A stretch of DNA of 16,634 bases from a bacterium UBP10_UBA1149. GTDB taxonomy: Bacteria > Desulfobacterota > Binatia > UBA1149. The notes beneath the pieces were generated by a model. It did not search any database, was not told where the DNA came from, and saw only the letters and a list, made by a program, of their open reading frames with translations. This document shows positions 7,056-14,003 of the stretch, piece by piece (within the stretch, counting starts at the first letter, position 1; each line of letters starts with the position of its first letter). The translations under genes and the position numbers were made by a program. The DNA is taken from the NCBI GenBank assembly GCA_002311335.1, contig DBZX01000065.1:20743-37376 (forward strand). The letters are read 5' to 3'.

Positions 7056-8162
7056 GTGACTAGCCACCTCGAAGAACTACTAAAACAAGACATTTCGGCC
7101 ATCCGCGACAAAGTGCGCGAGATGGGCGACCTGGCGTTGCGGGCCCTTGAAGACTCGGTCAGGGCCCTCGTAACGGCGGACACCACGCTGGCCTATTCGT
7201 GCATCCTGCGCGATTCGCGCATAGACGACCTCGAAAGCCGGGTTGACTCCATGACCGTGGATTTCATGGTCAGGCACATCCCCGTGGCGGCCCAGCTCAG
7301 GTTTGCCCACTCGGTGGCCAAGATCGTCAGTGAGCTGGAGCGGGTCGGTGATTACTCCGAGAGCATCAGCCGACAGGCCATCGAGATCAGCGACATCGCA
7401 GATCGCACCGATTTCGAAAAATTTGAAAAGCTCGCGGCCGTCGCAATCGAAATGCTCAGACAGGCGCTGCGATCTTTTCTCGACGAGGACATCGAGCTCG
7501 CTGAAGAGACCAAGCAGCTCGACGCAAAAGCCAAACGCATACACCAGGATATCTACGCTGACCTTGTAGCTTCGCAACCAAAAACAAAATCAGACATGTC
7601 GCTGTTGTTCTCCCTGCTGTCGGTGGCCAACCGCTTTGAGCGCGTGGCCGATCAGGCCGGCAACATCTGCGACGAGGTGGCCTACATCGTAAGCGGCAAA
7701 AACGTGCGGCACCGCTTGAGCAAGGACATCGGCATACTGTTCGTCTCGTCGTCGAACTCCTGCAGGAGCCTCATGGCCGAGGCCATCGGCCGCACCATCG
7801 GCGGCGACCACATGGAGTTCTCCTCGGCCGGCGTCGACGCCGAAGCCCCCGACCCCGAGGCAGTCAAGTTCCTGACCGCGATGAGCATCGACGTTTCGGG
7901 CCACCAGCCCACCAACCTCGGCTCCCTGGACAGCATCAAGCAGTACAAGGCCGTTGTCGCGCTGGGCGCAGAAGCGGCCGACGCACTGCCCCGCCTCGGC
8001 TACCGGACGATCGCCCTCGAATGGGACGTGGCCAACCCGGCCACTGACCAGGAAACCAGCTACGAAGAAGTTTTCAATGTCCTCGTAGAGCGCGTGACCA
8101 ACCTGATTCACAGCCTGCACGGAACGACCAGTGCCGCTCTCGAAGAGGTTACCAACAAGTGA
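7056..8162 (+). CDS. phoU: PhoU fused to a catalytically degenerate LMW-phosphatase/ArsC-like domain
   Basis: Residues 1-~218 are a full PhoU with its two three-helix repeats. Both metal-binding motifs are visible: ELERVGDYSESI (~93-104) and NRFERVADQAGNICDE (~192-207). PhoU couples the Pst transporter to the PhoR sensor kinase and represses the Pho response when phosphate is plentiful. Residues ~223-355 add a low-molecular-weight tyrosine phosphatase/arsenate reductase fold. Its P-loop reads FVSSSNSCRSLMAEA where active enzymes have C-x5-R. The nucleophile is Ser231, while C236 and R237 remain. The acid loop reads WDVANPA where active relatives have D before P, so Asp is replaced by Asn. The domain should bind phosphate but not catalyse. 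The start is GTG at 7056 with GGGG upstream. It heads the operon, and its TGA overlaps the pstS ATG. The fused architecture is the notable feature. Confidence 0.93.
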   Translation: MTSHLEELLKQDISAIRDKVREMGDLALRALEDSVRALVTADTTLAYSCILRDSRIDDLESRVDSMTVDFMVRHIPVAAQLRFAHSVAKIVSELERVGDYSESISRQAIEISDIADRTDFEKFEKLAAVAIEMLRQALRSFLDEDIELAEETKQLDAKAKRIHQDIYADLVASQPKTKSDMSLLFSLLSVANRFERVADQAGNICDEVAYIVSGKNVRHRLSKDIGILFVSSSNSCRSLMAEAIGRTIGGDHMEFSSAGVDAEAPDPEAVKFLTAMSIDVSGHQPTNLGSLDSIKQYKAVVALGAEAADALPRLGYRTIALEWDVANPATDQETSYEEVFNVLVERVTNLIHSLHGTTSAALEEVTNK

Positions 8163-9037
8163 TGCCCATCATCCCGGGCAAGCCCCGGTACCTGCTCTGT
8201 GCCGCGCTCATCGTTCTGGCCGCCTGCAGCAGTTCGAACAGCGACCGCACGGTATTGCAGAACAAGGGGTCCGATACCCTGGTCAACGTGGCCCAGGCCT
8301 GGGCGGAGAACTACAGCCGCGTCAAGCCCGACGTCGCTGTGGTGGTCAGCGGCGGAGGTTCGGGAACTGGTATCGCCGCCCTCATAAACGGCAAGGTCGA
8401 CATCGCCAACGCCAGCCGCGAAATGAAATCCGAAGAGCACGAATCGATGAAGAAAAACGGCTTGAAAGCCGCTGTGCAACACACCGTAGCCCGCGACGCC
8501 ATCGTCGTCTTCGTTCACAAAAATAACCCTGCCGCGCAGCTATCCATACAACAGTTGGCCTGTGTATACGGAGAGGGTGGCCAGTGCTCCACCTGGACCG
8601 ACCTCGGCATCGAGGTGCCTGGTTGCGCGAAACAGGAAATCATCCGTATCAGCAGGCAGTCCAACTCCGGCACCTACGTTTTCTTCAGGGAAGCCCTGCT
8701 CGGTAAAACCGGCGACTTCAAGCTCGGCTCGCGAGACATGCAGGGCAGCAAAGACGTCGTTGACCTGGTGACCCACACCCCCTGTGCCATCGGTTTCAGC
8801 GGCATGGGTTACGGAAACGAGAAGCTTAAATCGGTCTGCGTAGCGGCCAACGACGGCGAGGCCTGCGTAACGCCCACCGCCGAGACAGCTGCGTCGGGCG
8901 CTTACCCCCTCGCGCGAGGCCTGTATATGTACACCATCGGAGAGGCCAAGGGTGCTGCAAAAGATTATCTCGATTGGATCTTATCGCCAGCAGGCCAAGC
9001 TATTGTTGCGCAAAGCGGCTTCGTTCCGGTCAACTGA
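8162..9037 (+). CDS. pstS: Phosphate-binding lipoprotein of the Pst ABC transporter
   Basis: This is the periplasmic receptor that captures inorganic phosphate and delivers it to the PstCA channel. The signal peptide ends in LAAC, so the mature protein should be a lipid-anchored lipoprotein of roughly 270 residues. Characteristic segments are KGSDTL near the N-terminus, SGGGSGTGIAALINGK followed by VDIANASR, and RQSNSGTYVFFREALLG, which form the phosphate-binding loops of the family. Several extra Cys residues in the C-terminal half suggest disulfides. That fits the Dsb/VKOR genes nearby, though this link is inferred. The ATG at 8162 overlaps the phoU TGA (TGATG), implying translational coupling. 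A GTG three bases earlier is an equally possible start. It is followed by a 41-base gap before pstC. Confidence 0.94.
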   Translation: MPIIPGKPRYLLCAALIVLAACSSSNSDRTVLQNKGSDTLVNVAQAWAENYSRVKPDVAVVVSGGGSGTGIAALINGKVDIANASREMKSEEHESMKKNGLKAAVQHTVARDAIVVFVHKNNPAAQLSIQQLACVYGEGGQCSTWTDLGIEVPGCAKQEIIRISRQSNSGTYVFFREALLGKTGDFKLGSRDMQGSKDVVDLVTHTPCAIGFSGMGYGNEKLKSVCVAANDGEACVTPTAETAASGAYPLARGLYMYTIGEAKGAAKDYLDWILSPAGQAIVAQSGFVPVN

Positions 9038-9051
9038 CGACCCTTTAGACC

Positions 9052-9065
9052 GTCGCAGACGCGAC
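9052..9065 (+). other. Small hairpin between pstS and pstC
   Basis: GTCGC (9052-9056) and GCGAC (9061-9065) form a perfect 5-bp stem with a four-base loop, in the largest gap of the phosphate operon. There is no T-tract, so it is not a classical terminator. A stem here could protect the 3' end of a processed pstS message and help keep PstS above PstCAB levels. That role is inferred only from position. Confidence 0.25.
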
Positions 9066-9078
9066 AGCAAGACAGGAC

Positions 9079-10005
9079 GTGAACCCACAACAGGCTACGT
9101 CACCCCCTGACGACGATCGCAATGCGCGGGCCGGGAGCGCGTTCGAGCGCGTCATGGAATTCGCGATCAAGGCGAGCGGCTTCAGCGCGATCTTTTTTGT
9201 CTTTGCCATATTCTTCTTTGTATTCTCCACCGCGTCGGAGTTCATCTTCGAAAAAATGGACTTCGTGGAGTTCCTGACCAGCCCCGAGTGGTATCCGACT
9301 TCGCTGTCTAACAAGCGCTACGGCACCCTTGCCCTGCTCGCGGGTACCGTGAGCGTCACCGGACTGGCCATGCTCATCGCGGTTCCGCTTGGCCTTGGCT
9401 CGGCCCTCTTCATATCCGAGTTTACCAGCGGCGTGGTCAAAGAAGGCCTTAAGATCACCATCGAGTTGCTGGCCGCCATTCCCTCGGTGGTCTGGGGATT
9501 CATCGGCCTGGCCGTGATGAATCCGCTGATAATCGAAGTATTCGACGCCCCCATCGGCCTGAACGTGCTCAACGGCGGGATCATACTGGGCTTGATGAGC
9601 GTGCCCATCATGACGACGATCGCCGAGGACGCGCTCAAGGCCGTGCCGGACTCTTACCGGGAGGCATCGCTGGCCCTGGGCGCCACGCGCTGGCAGACAG
9701 CGCACAAGGTGCTATTTCCGGCCGCGCGCAGTGGCCTGCTGGCCGCCGTGCTGCTCGGTGTCGGCCGCGCCATCGGCGAGACCATGGCCGTGCTCATGGC
9801 CACGGGTCACGCGGTGCAGATTCCAGGCAGCCCACTTGATTCGGTTCGCACACTGACCGCGACCATCGCCGCCGAGCTGGGCGAGACGGCGGCCGGTAGC
9901 GATCACTACCAGGCCCTGTTCGCGGTCGGGGTCCTGCTCTTCCTTCTGACCTTCGGTGTGAACCTCGCGGCTGACCTCATCGTCAGGGGGCGGTCGGCAC
10001 GATGA
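9079..10005 (+). CDS. pstC: Phosphate ABC transporter permease PstC
   Basis: PstC forms half of the inner-membrane phosphate channel with PstA. The 308-residue product has the six hydrophobic helices expected of the family: roughly residues 34-57, 83-113, 124-149, 161-183, 219-241 and 280-301. The coupling loop that contacts the ATPase is the EASLALGATRWQTAHKVLFP segment (~195-214), and the conserved RAIGETMA motif (R230, E233) lies in helix five. The N-terminal ~25 residues are hydrophilic and rich in charged residues. The start is the GTG at 9079, weakly preceded by CAGGA. The stop overlaps the pstA start as ATGA, so the two permeases are probably translated together. Nothing looks degenerate in this subunit. 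Confidence 0.94.
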   Translation: MNPQQATSPPDDDRNARAGSAFERVMEFAIKASGFSAIFFVFAIFFFVFSTASEFIFEKMDFVEFLTSPEWYPTSLSNKRYGTLALLAGTVSVTGLAMLIAVPLGLGSALFISEFTSGVVKEGLKITIELLAAIPSVVWGFIGLAVMNPLIIEVFDAPIGLNVLNGGIILGLMSVPIMTTIAEDALKAVPDSYREASLALGATRWQTAHKVLFPAARSGLLAAVLLGVGRAIGETMAVLMATGHAVQIPGSPLDSVRTLTATIAAELGETAAGSDHYQALFAVGVLLFLLTFGVNLAADLIVRGRSAR

Positions 10006-10883
10006 ACGCCTCGCCCTTTGCCACCAGCGCCCGCACCGCCACCAACCGCCGCGTCGAAAGCGTGGGCAAGACGGTGCTGGCGGGAGTAACGGCGCTGCTC
10101 ATCCTGCCTCTCACTGCCATCCTCGGCCTGCTGGTCATACGCGGTGCCCCCGCACTGAGCATGGAGTTCCTCCTGGAGGCGCCGACGGCGGGCATGACAG
10201 CCGGTGGCGTGTTCCCGGCCATAGTGGGTACGCTATGGCTGGTGGGCGTCTCACTCGCGGTGTCGGCTCCGGTAGGAATAATGGCAGGCATCTACTTGAA
10301 TGAGTACGCCAAGGCGAACTGGCTCACGCGCATGGTCAACCTCGCCATCGTAAACCTGGCCGGCGTCCCGAGCATAGTGCACGCTCTGTTCGGCGTGGGC
10401 GTGTTCGTGCTCTTTCTCGGCCTTGGTACCAGCATACTGTCGGCGTCGCTGACCCTGGCCATCATGACCCTGCCGGTCATCATCGCCAGCACCAAGGAAG
10501 CGCTCGCGGCGGTGCCCATGGCCTTTCGCGAGGCCTGCTGGACACTGGGCGCTACCCGCTGGCAGACCATACGACACGTGGTACTGCCCAACTCGATCTC
10601 GGGCATACTCACCGGGGTCATACTCCAGGTTTCGCGCGCTGCCGGTGAAACAGCCCCCATCATGTTTACCGGCGCGGCCTTCTACCTCCCGTTCCTGCCC
10701 CAGTCGGTCCAGGACCAGTGCATGGCGCTTTCGATGCACTTGTTCACGGTCTCCACTCAGGTGCCCAACGTACCCGAGGCCATTCCCTACGCTACGGCAC
10801 TCGTACTACTCAGCGTGGTGCTGCTGGTAAACATGTTCGCGATCGCCTTTCGGACTTACCTCAGGAGAAACCGAAAGTGGTAA
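10002..10883 (+). CDS. pstA: Phosphate ABC transporter permease PstA
   Basis: PstA is the second channel subunit of the phosphate importer. The 293-residue product has a short cytoplasmic N-terminus, a first helix at ~24-46 and a TVGTLWLVGVSLAVSAPVG-like region (~73-93). The PstA-type motifs LNEYA and NLAGVPSIVHALFG follow. The ATPase coupling loop is EACWTLGATRWQTIRHVVLP (~177-196), and SRAAGETAPIMFTGAAF (from ~211) corresponds to the functional Arg/Glu helix of the family. The ATG overlaps the pstC stop by four bases (ATGA). The 3' end overlaps the GTG start of pstB1 by seven bases. With PstC it would receive a pair of ATPases, and here two different pstB genes follow. Confidence 0.95.
   Translation: MNASPFATSARTATNRRVESVGKTVLAGVTALLILPLTAILGLLVIRGAPALSMEFLLEAPTAGMTAGGVFPAIVGTLWLVGVSLAVSAPVGIMAGIYLNEYAKANWLTRMVNLAIVNLAGVPSIVHALFGVGVFVLFLGLGTSILSASLTLAIMTLPVIIASTKEALAAVPMAFREACWTLGATRWQTIRHVVLPNSISGILTGVILQVSRAAGETAPIMFTGAAFYLPFLPQSVQDQCMALSMHLFTVSTQVPNVPEAIPYATALVLLSVVLLVNMFAIAFRTYLRRNRKW
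10862..10867 (+). promoter_or_regulatory. Ribosome-binding site that fixes the pstB1 start
   Basis: CAGGAG lies nine bases before a GTG at 10877, inside the last codons of pstA. It supports GTG 10877 over the distant in-frame ATG at 10718, which would bury about 160 bases inside pstA. It also supports it over the ATG at 10895, which would remove the first few residues. Confidence 0.7.
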
Positions 10884-11641
10884 GCGCGTCACCGATGATA
10901 GAGGTGGAAAACCTCAGCGTGAACTACGCGGGCAAGCCGGCGCTCGACCAGCTGACCCTCGACGTGCGTCGCAATGAAATCCTGGCTGTTATCGGACCTG
11001 CCAACTCGGGCAAAACCACCTTGCTCAACTGCATCAACCGCATGATCGAAACCATTCCGTCTGCATCCGTCAGCGGCACAGTGAAGGTGGACGGACATAA
11101 CGTGGCCGAGTACCGCGACCCCTCGCTGCTGCGCCGCAGGATAGGCATGGTGTTTCCTCTCCCGGTGGGCCTGCCCATGACCGTGTACGAAAACGTAACG
11201 TTTGCGCCCCGCATGGCGGGCGAGAAAGACCGCACGGTGCTCGACGAAACAGTACAGCGCTGCCTCAAGCAGTCAGCGCTGTGGGACGAAGTCAAGGACA
11301 GGCTCGATGACCTCGGCACGCGCCTGTCGGGCGGTCAGCAGCAGCGCCTCACCATAGCGCGCGCGCTTTCACTGAACCCCGAGATTCTTTGCCTCGACGA
11401 ATTTTCTATAGCCGTTGATCCGGTGACGACGATGAAGATCGAAGAAGTACTCAAGGAACTCAACGAAAACATGACCATCGTGGTGGTCACCAACCTCGTG
11501 CTTCAAGCCAAGCGCCTGGCACACCGGACCGCCCTGCTGCTCAGAGGCAAGCTGGTGGAAGTGGGCGACAACGAGGTCATCTTCTCCAGGCAGACCGCTG
11601 ACGCACGCACCTTTCAGTACGTGCAGGGATTATTCGGCTGA
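10877..11641 (+). CDS. pstB: PstB-family ATPase 1: LSGGQ intact, Q-loop and switch His lost
   Basis: This is a 254-residue PstB-like nucleotide-binding domain that should sit under the PstC/PstA channel. Walker A is present (G40PANSGKT), as are the signature L150-SGGQ-QQR and a Walker B with its catalytic Glu (LCLDE, E175). Two catalytic-cycle residues are missing. The Q-loop reads GMVFPLPVGLP, with Pro94 in place of the conserved Gln. The switch region reads VVVTNLVL, with Asn206 in place of His. The D-loop is IAVD instead of SALD, and DEP is DEF. Such changes normally cripple the ATPase site built from this subunit's Walker motifs but leave its LSGGQ available to a partner. It overlaps pstA by seven bases and is followed one base later by a second pstB. 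It is best read as one half of a heterodimer. Confidence 0.92.
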   Translation: MVSASPMIEVENLSVNYAGKPALDQLTLDVRRNEILAVIGPANSGKTTLLNCINRMIETIPSASVSGTVKVDGHNVAEYRDPSLLRRRIGMVFPLPVGLPMTVYENVTFAPRMAGEKDRTVLDETVQRCLKQSALWDEVKDRLDDLGTRLSGGQQQRLTIARALSLNPEILCLDEFSIAVDPVTTMKIEEVLKELNENMTIVVVTNLVLQAKRLAHRTALLLRGKLVEVGDNEVIFSRQTADARTFQYVQGLFG

Positions 11642-11642
11642 C

Positions 11643-12410
11643 GTGGACGAGTACTGCATAAAGACCCGCGGGCTGAAACTCTTCTACGGGGAGTTCGAAG
11701 CGCTCAAGGGACTCGACATACGCTTTCTCTCGGGCAAAACCAGCGCGCTCATCGGCCCGTCGGGTTGTGGGAAGACGACCTTGCTGCGCTGTTTCAACCG
11801 CATCAACGAGCGCTACGAGGGTGTGCGCACCGAGGGCGAAGTGGTCGTACAAGAGCACGACATATACTCCGCCGACACCGACCTGGTAGAACTGAGAAAG
11901 AAGGTCGGCATGGTTTTCCAACGACCCAATCCACTGCCGCTCTCGGTACGCGACAACATACTCTACGGGCTTCGCCTGCATTTCAGCCGAAAATATCGTG
12001 ACGCTTCCACCCTGGACGAAGCGCTGGAGACCTCGCTGCGCGCGGTTCACCTCTGGGACGACTTGAAGGATTCGCTGTCCACCGAGGCGACCACCCTGTC
12101 GCTGGAAAAACAGCAGAAGCTCTGCATCGCGCGCCTGCTGCCGCTCAAACCCGAGGTAATACTCATGGACGAGCCCTGCTCGGCCCTGGACCCCGACGCT
12201 ACCGCCAAGATAGAGGAACTCCTGCGCGACCTCGCAGGCGACTATTCCCTGGTCATAGTTACCCACAACATGGCCCAGGCCCGTCGCGTGAGTGATGAAT
12301 GCGCCTTCATGTTGCTGGGCGAAGTGGTTGAAATGCGCCGAACCGAGGACCTTTTTGTTTCGCCTCGAGACCAGCGTACTGCCAACTACATTGAAGGACG
12401 CTTCGGCTGA
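11643..12410 (+). CDS. pstB: PstB-family ATPase 2: Walker/Q/His intact, signature motif lost
   Basis: This second PstB-like ATPase has 255 residues. Walker A (G38PSGCGKT), the Q-loop (GMVFQRPNPLPLS, Q93), Walker B (VILMDEP, E177), the D-loop (SALD) and the switch His (IVTHNM, H208) all match canonical PstB closely. The exception is the ABC signature. Canonical LSGGQQQR is replaced by L152-SLEKQQK, so both glycines and the first Gln are gone. This subunit can build a complete Walker half-site but cannot contribute a normal signature to its partner. That is exactly the reverse of the defect in the preceding gene. The start is a GTG at 11643, one base after the pstB1 stop, so translation is probably coupled. 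It closes the phosphate operon. Both genes are full length and otherwise well conserved, which argues against simple decay. Confidence 0.93.
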   Translation: MDEYCIKTRGLKLFYGEFEALKGLDIRFLSGKTSALIGPSGCGKTTLLRCFNRINERYEGVRTEGEVVVQEHDIYSADTDLVELRKKVGMVFQRPNPLPLSVRDNILYGLRLHFSRKYRDASTLDEALETSLRAVHLWDDLKDSLSTEATTLSLEKQQKLCIARLLPLKPEVILMDEPCSALDPDATAKIEELLRDLAGDYSLVIVTHNMAQARRVSDECAFMLLGEVVEMRRTEDLFVSPRDQRTANYIEGRFG

Positions 12411-12444
12411 CCGCTGGGCGCAGTCCCCCCGCGAGCAGCTGCAA

Positions 12445-12473
12445 TCGGAATTCCGCGCTCCGCGGGTTATCAT
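12445..12473 (+). promoter_or_regulatory. Candidate leaderless promoter for the gene at 12480
   Basis: A -10-like TATCAT (12468-12473) ends exactly six bases before the ATG at 12480. TCGGAA (12445-12450), matching the -35 consensus at three positions, lies 17 bases upstream. No Shine-Dalgarno precedes the ATG. Transcription would begin at or next to the start codon. It would let the downstream three-gene operon be expressed separately from the phosphate genes. Confidence 0.4.
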
Positions 12474-12479
12474 CAACGC

Positions 12480-13202
12480 ATGGACCTTCAAGCCCGAGAC
12501 CGTCGCACCTTGGAGAAGTTGCTCGAGCAGCTTCATATAGCGCTTCCCGATCAAGTCGAGTCGGTCTGCCTCTACGGCGATATATGTCGGCCCGGCTACA
12601 ACCGTCGCCGTACACCGCTGGCCCTGCTCATCCTGCTCACCGAAGTGACACCCGCAGTGCTGAAAACGCTGAAGCCCCTGGTTTCGCGATGGCGCAGGCG
12701 CCGTGTCAGCGTGCCCCTGGTCATGGACCGGGCCTACATCGAGAGTTCGCTCGACGTGTTTCCAGTAGAGTTCATCGAGCTGGCCGACGAGCACCAACTC
12801 GTGTGGGGCCAGAACGACCCCCTCGCCGATATAAGCGTTGACCGCACCCACCTCAGGTTGCAGCTCGAGTCTCAATCGCGGGGCCGAATGCTGCACCTCT
12901 GGGAGGGCTTCCTCGGGGCGGGCCGTTCGGGGCGCCTCCTCAACGACCTGCTTTTCTCGGCGACCGCCGAAATGGAGATTATATTTCGCGGCATGCTCTA
13001 CCTGCGCGACCTCCCCCGCCCCGTCAACCCGGTCGATCTCGTGGCCGCCGTCGAAGCGCAGTTTGAACTGCAGCTGCCCGCGCTGCGCACTCTCGAGGTG
13101 GCCCGCTCGACCGGCCGCGTGAAAAGGAGCGAACGCGAAGCGCTTGCCGACAACGCCATGGCCGAAGTCCGTTCGGTGGTAAAGGCCATAGACGCACTGT
13201 GA
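12480..13202 (+). CDS. Nucleotidyltransferase-like protein with a degenerate active site
   Basis: The 240-residue product resembles MNT-type nucleotidyltransferase-fold proteins often found beside LemA and TPM genes. The N-terminal part has VESVCLYGDICRPGY, where active enzymes have a GS motif followed by the metal-binding Asp pair. Here Gly33 is followed by Asp34, and the DxD stretch is replaced by RRRTPLALLILL. Nucleotidyl transfer is therefore unlikely. The central AYIESSLDVFPVEFIELADEH block and a helical C-terminal half (~125-235, possibly HEPN-like) are the most recognisable parts. I infer a soluble cytoplasmic protein, as no signal peptide or membrane helix is visible. It starts a three-gene unit, and its TGA overlaps the GTG of the TPM gene. 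Its function is unknown to me; the fold call is by resemblance and is moderate. Confidence 0.8.
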   Translation: MDLQARDRRTLEKLLEQLHIALPDQVESVCLYGDICRPGYNRRRTPLALLILLTEVTPAVLKTLKPLVSRWRRRRVSVPLVMDRAYIESSLDVFPVEFIELADEHQLVWGQNDPLADISVDRTHLRLQLESQSRGRMLHLWEGFLGAGRSGRLLNDLLFSATAEMEIIFRGMLYLRDLPRPVNPVDLVAAVEAQFELQLPALRTLEVARSTGRVKRSEREALADNAMAEVRSVVKAIDAL

Positions 13203-13978
13203 AGCGTCCGGGCCAAGGGGACCCCCTGCTCAAACGCGCGGCTGCGGCCGCGGTGCTGGCCGTGCTTTGCCTGCTGCCCGCGGCACCAGCTGCCCAGCTG
13301 CAGTTGGAAACCCCCATCCCCTCCCGGCCTGCGGCCGTCATCGACCTCGGCGAGCAGTTATCACCGGCTGCCGAGCGTGCGCTTAACGCGCTGTCGCTGG
13401 AGCTCAAGCAGAAAACCGGCGCCGAGCTGGCGGTGCTCACTGTTCCCACGAGCGCCCCGCTGGATGCTTTCGCCTACGGCCTCAAAGTAAGCGATGCCTG
13501 GCAACTCGGTAGCGCCGAGAAGGATGACGGCCTGTTGTTATTGATGGCCGTGGAGCAGCGACAGTTGAGATTCTTTACCGGCTACGGACTCGAGGGCCTG
13601 TTGCCAGACGGACGTCTCGGCGATATCCTCGATCGCTACGCCATGCCCAACATCAGGGCCGGCAAGGTGGACGCCGGTATTTACAGCGCGGCACTTGCCG
13701 CCGCCCAGGTCATCGCCACCGATGCGGGGGTTGCCCTGAGCGGTCAGGCAGCAGCAACGCCTGCTCGCCAATCGCGCAGACGGGGATTCAACCCGTTTTC
13801 GCTGGTGTGGATTTTCTTCATGCTGCCGGGCATGTTCGGGAGACGTCGGCGCAGGGGATTAATGTACCTGCCTTTCCTCTTCGGGGGAGCCAGCGGCATG
13901 GGTGGCTTCGGTGGAGGACTGGGTGGCCTGGGTGGCGGCGGCGGCTTCGGAGGCGGCGGTGCAGGCCGAGGATGGTAG
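13199..13978 (+). CDS. TPM-domain (YgcG-like) membrane protein with Gly-rich C-terminus
   Basis: The 259-residue product has an N-terminal signal peptide (AAAAAVLAVLCLLPAAPAA) and an extracytoplasmic TPM domain (~45-180). Characteristic segments are VIDLGEQLSPAAERALN, EKDDGLLLLMAVEQRQLRFF and the following TGYGLEGLLPDG and RLGDILD. A hydrophobic anchor follows (~199-212, SLVWIFFMLPGMF) with a basic RRRRRG cluster that should face the cytoplasm. The tail is a run of glycines with Phe and Leu. This arrangement matches the YgcG/TPM family, which commonly accompanies LemA; TPM domains have been linked to photosystem repair in plants and to acid phosphatase activity, but the bacterial role is unclear. 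The GTG start at 13199 overlaps the upstream TGA (GTGA). The lemA gene follows 25 bases after its stop. Confidence 0.92.
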   Translation: MKRPGQGDPLLKRAAAAAVLAVLCLLPAAPAAQLQLETPIPSRPAAVIDLGEQLSPAAERALNALSLELKQKTGAELAVLTVPTSAPLDAFAYGLKVSDAWQLGSAEKDDGLLLLMAVEQRQLRFFTGYGLEGLLPDGRLGDILDRYAMPNIRAGKVDAGIYSAALAAAQVIATDAGVALSGQAAATPARQSRRRGFNPFSLVWIFFMLPGMFGRRRRRGLMYLPFLFGGASGMGGFGGGLGGLGGGGGFGGGGAGRGW

Positions 13979-13991
13979 AATGTTTTTGCCT

Positions 13992-13996
13992 GGAGG
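13992..13996 (+). promoter_or_regulatory. Ribosome-binding site that fixes the lemA start
   Basis: GGAGG lies seven bases before the GTG at 14004. It favours that start over the in-frame ATG at 13980, which has no such site and begins two bases after the TPM stop codon. It also rules out the longer frame beginning inside the TPM gene. Confidence 0.7.
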
Positions 13997-14003
13997 AATC
14001 AAC

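Noticed and set aside
10718..10876. Longer pstB1 beginning at the ATG at 10718
   Set aside because: The extra residues are out-of-frame pstA sequence. The GTG at 10877 has a CAGGAG at good spacing and gives a normal PstB length.
11643..12410. pstB2 as a decaying duplicate of pstB1
   Set aside because: All motifs except the signature are textbook PstB, the frame is intact, and its losses are reciprocal to those of pstB1. That is better explained by heterodimer specialisation than by decay.
12453..12465. CCGCG-CTC-CGCGG hairpin after pstB2 as an operon terminator
   Set aside because: The stem is 5 bp with a three-base loop, has no T-tract, and overlaps the candidate promoter spacer of the next gene; it is too weak to call.
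11577..12896. 439-codon open frame on the minus strand across pstB2 and the nucleotidyltransferase-like gene
   Set aside because: It is antisense to two well-supported genes and its translation has no recognisable motif or sensible start context.
13901..13975. Gly-codon-rich repeats as a DNA repeat element
   Set aside because: They encode the glycine-rich tail typical of TPM/YgcG proteins and show no regular unit.
13902..14003. lemA beginning inside the TPM gene, or at the ATG at 13980
   Set aside because: The Gly-rich coding of the TPM tail creates the open frame. The GGAGG before GTG 14004 and the signal peptide position fit the later start.
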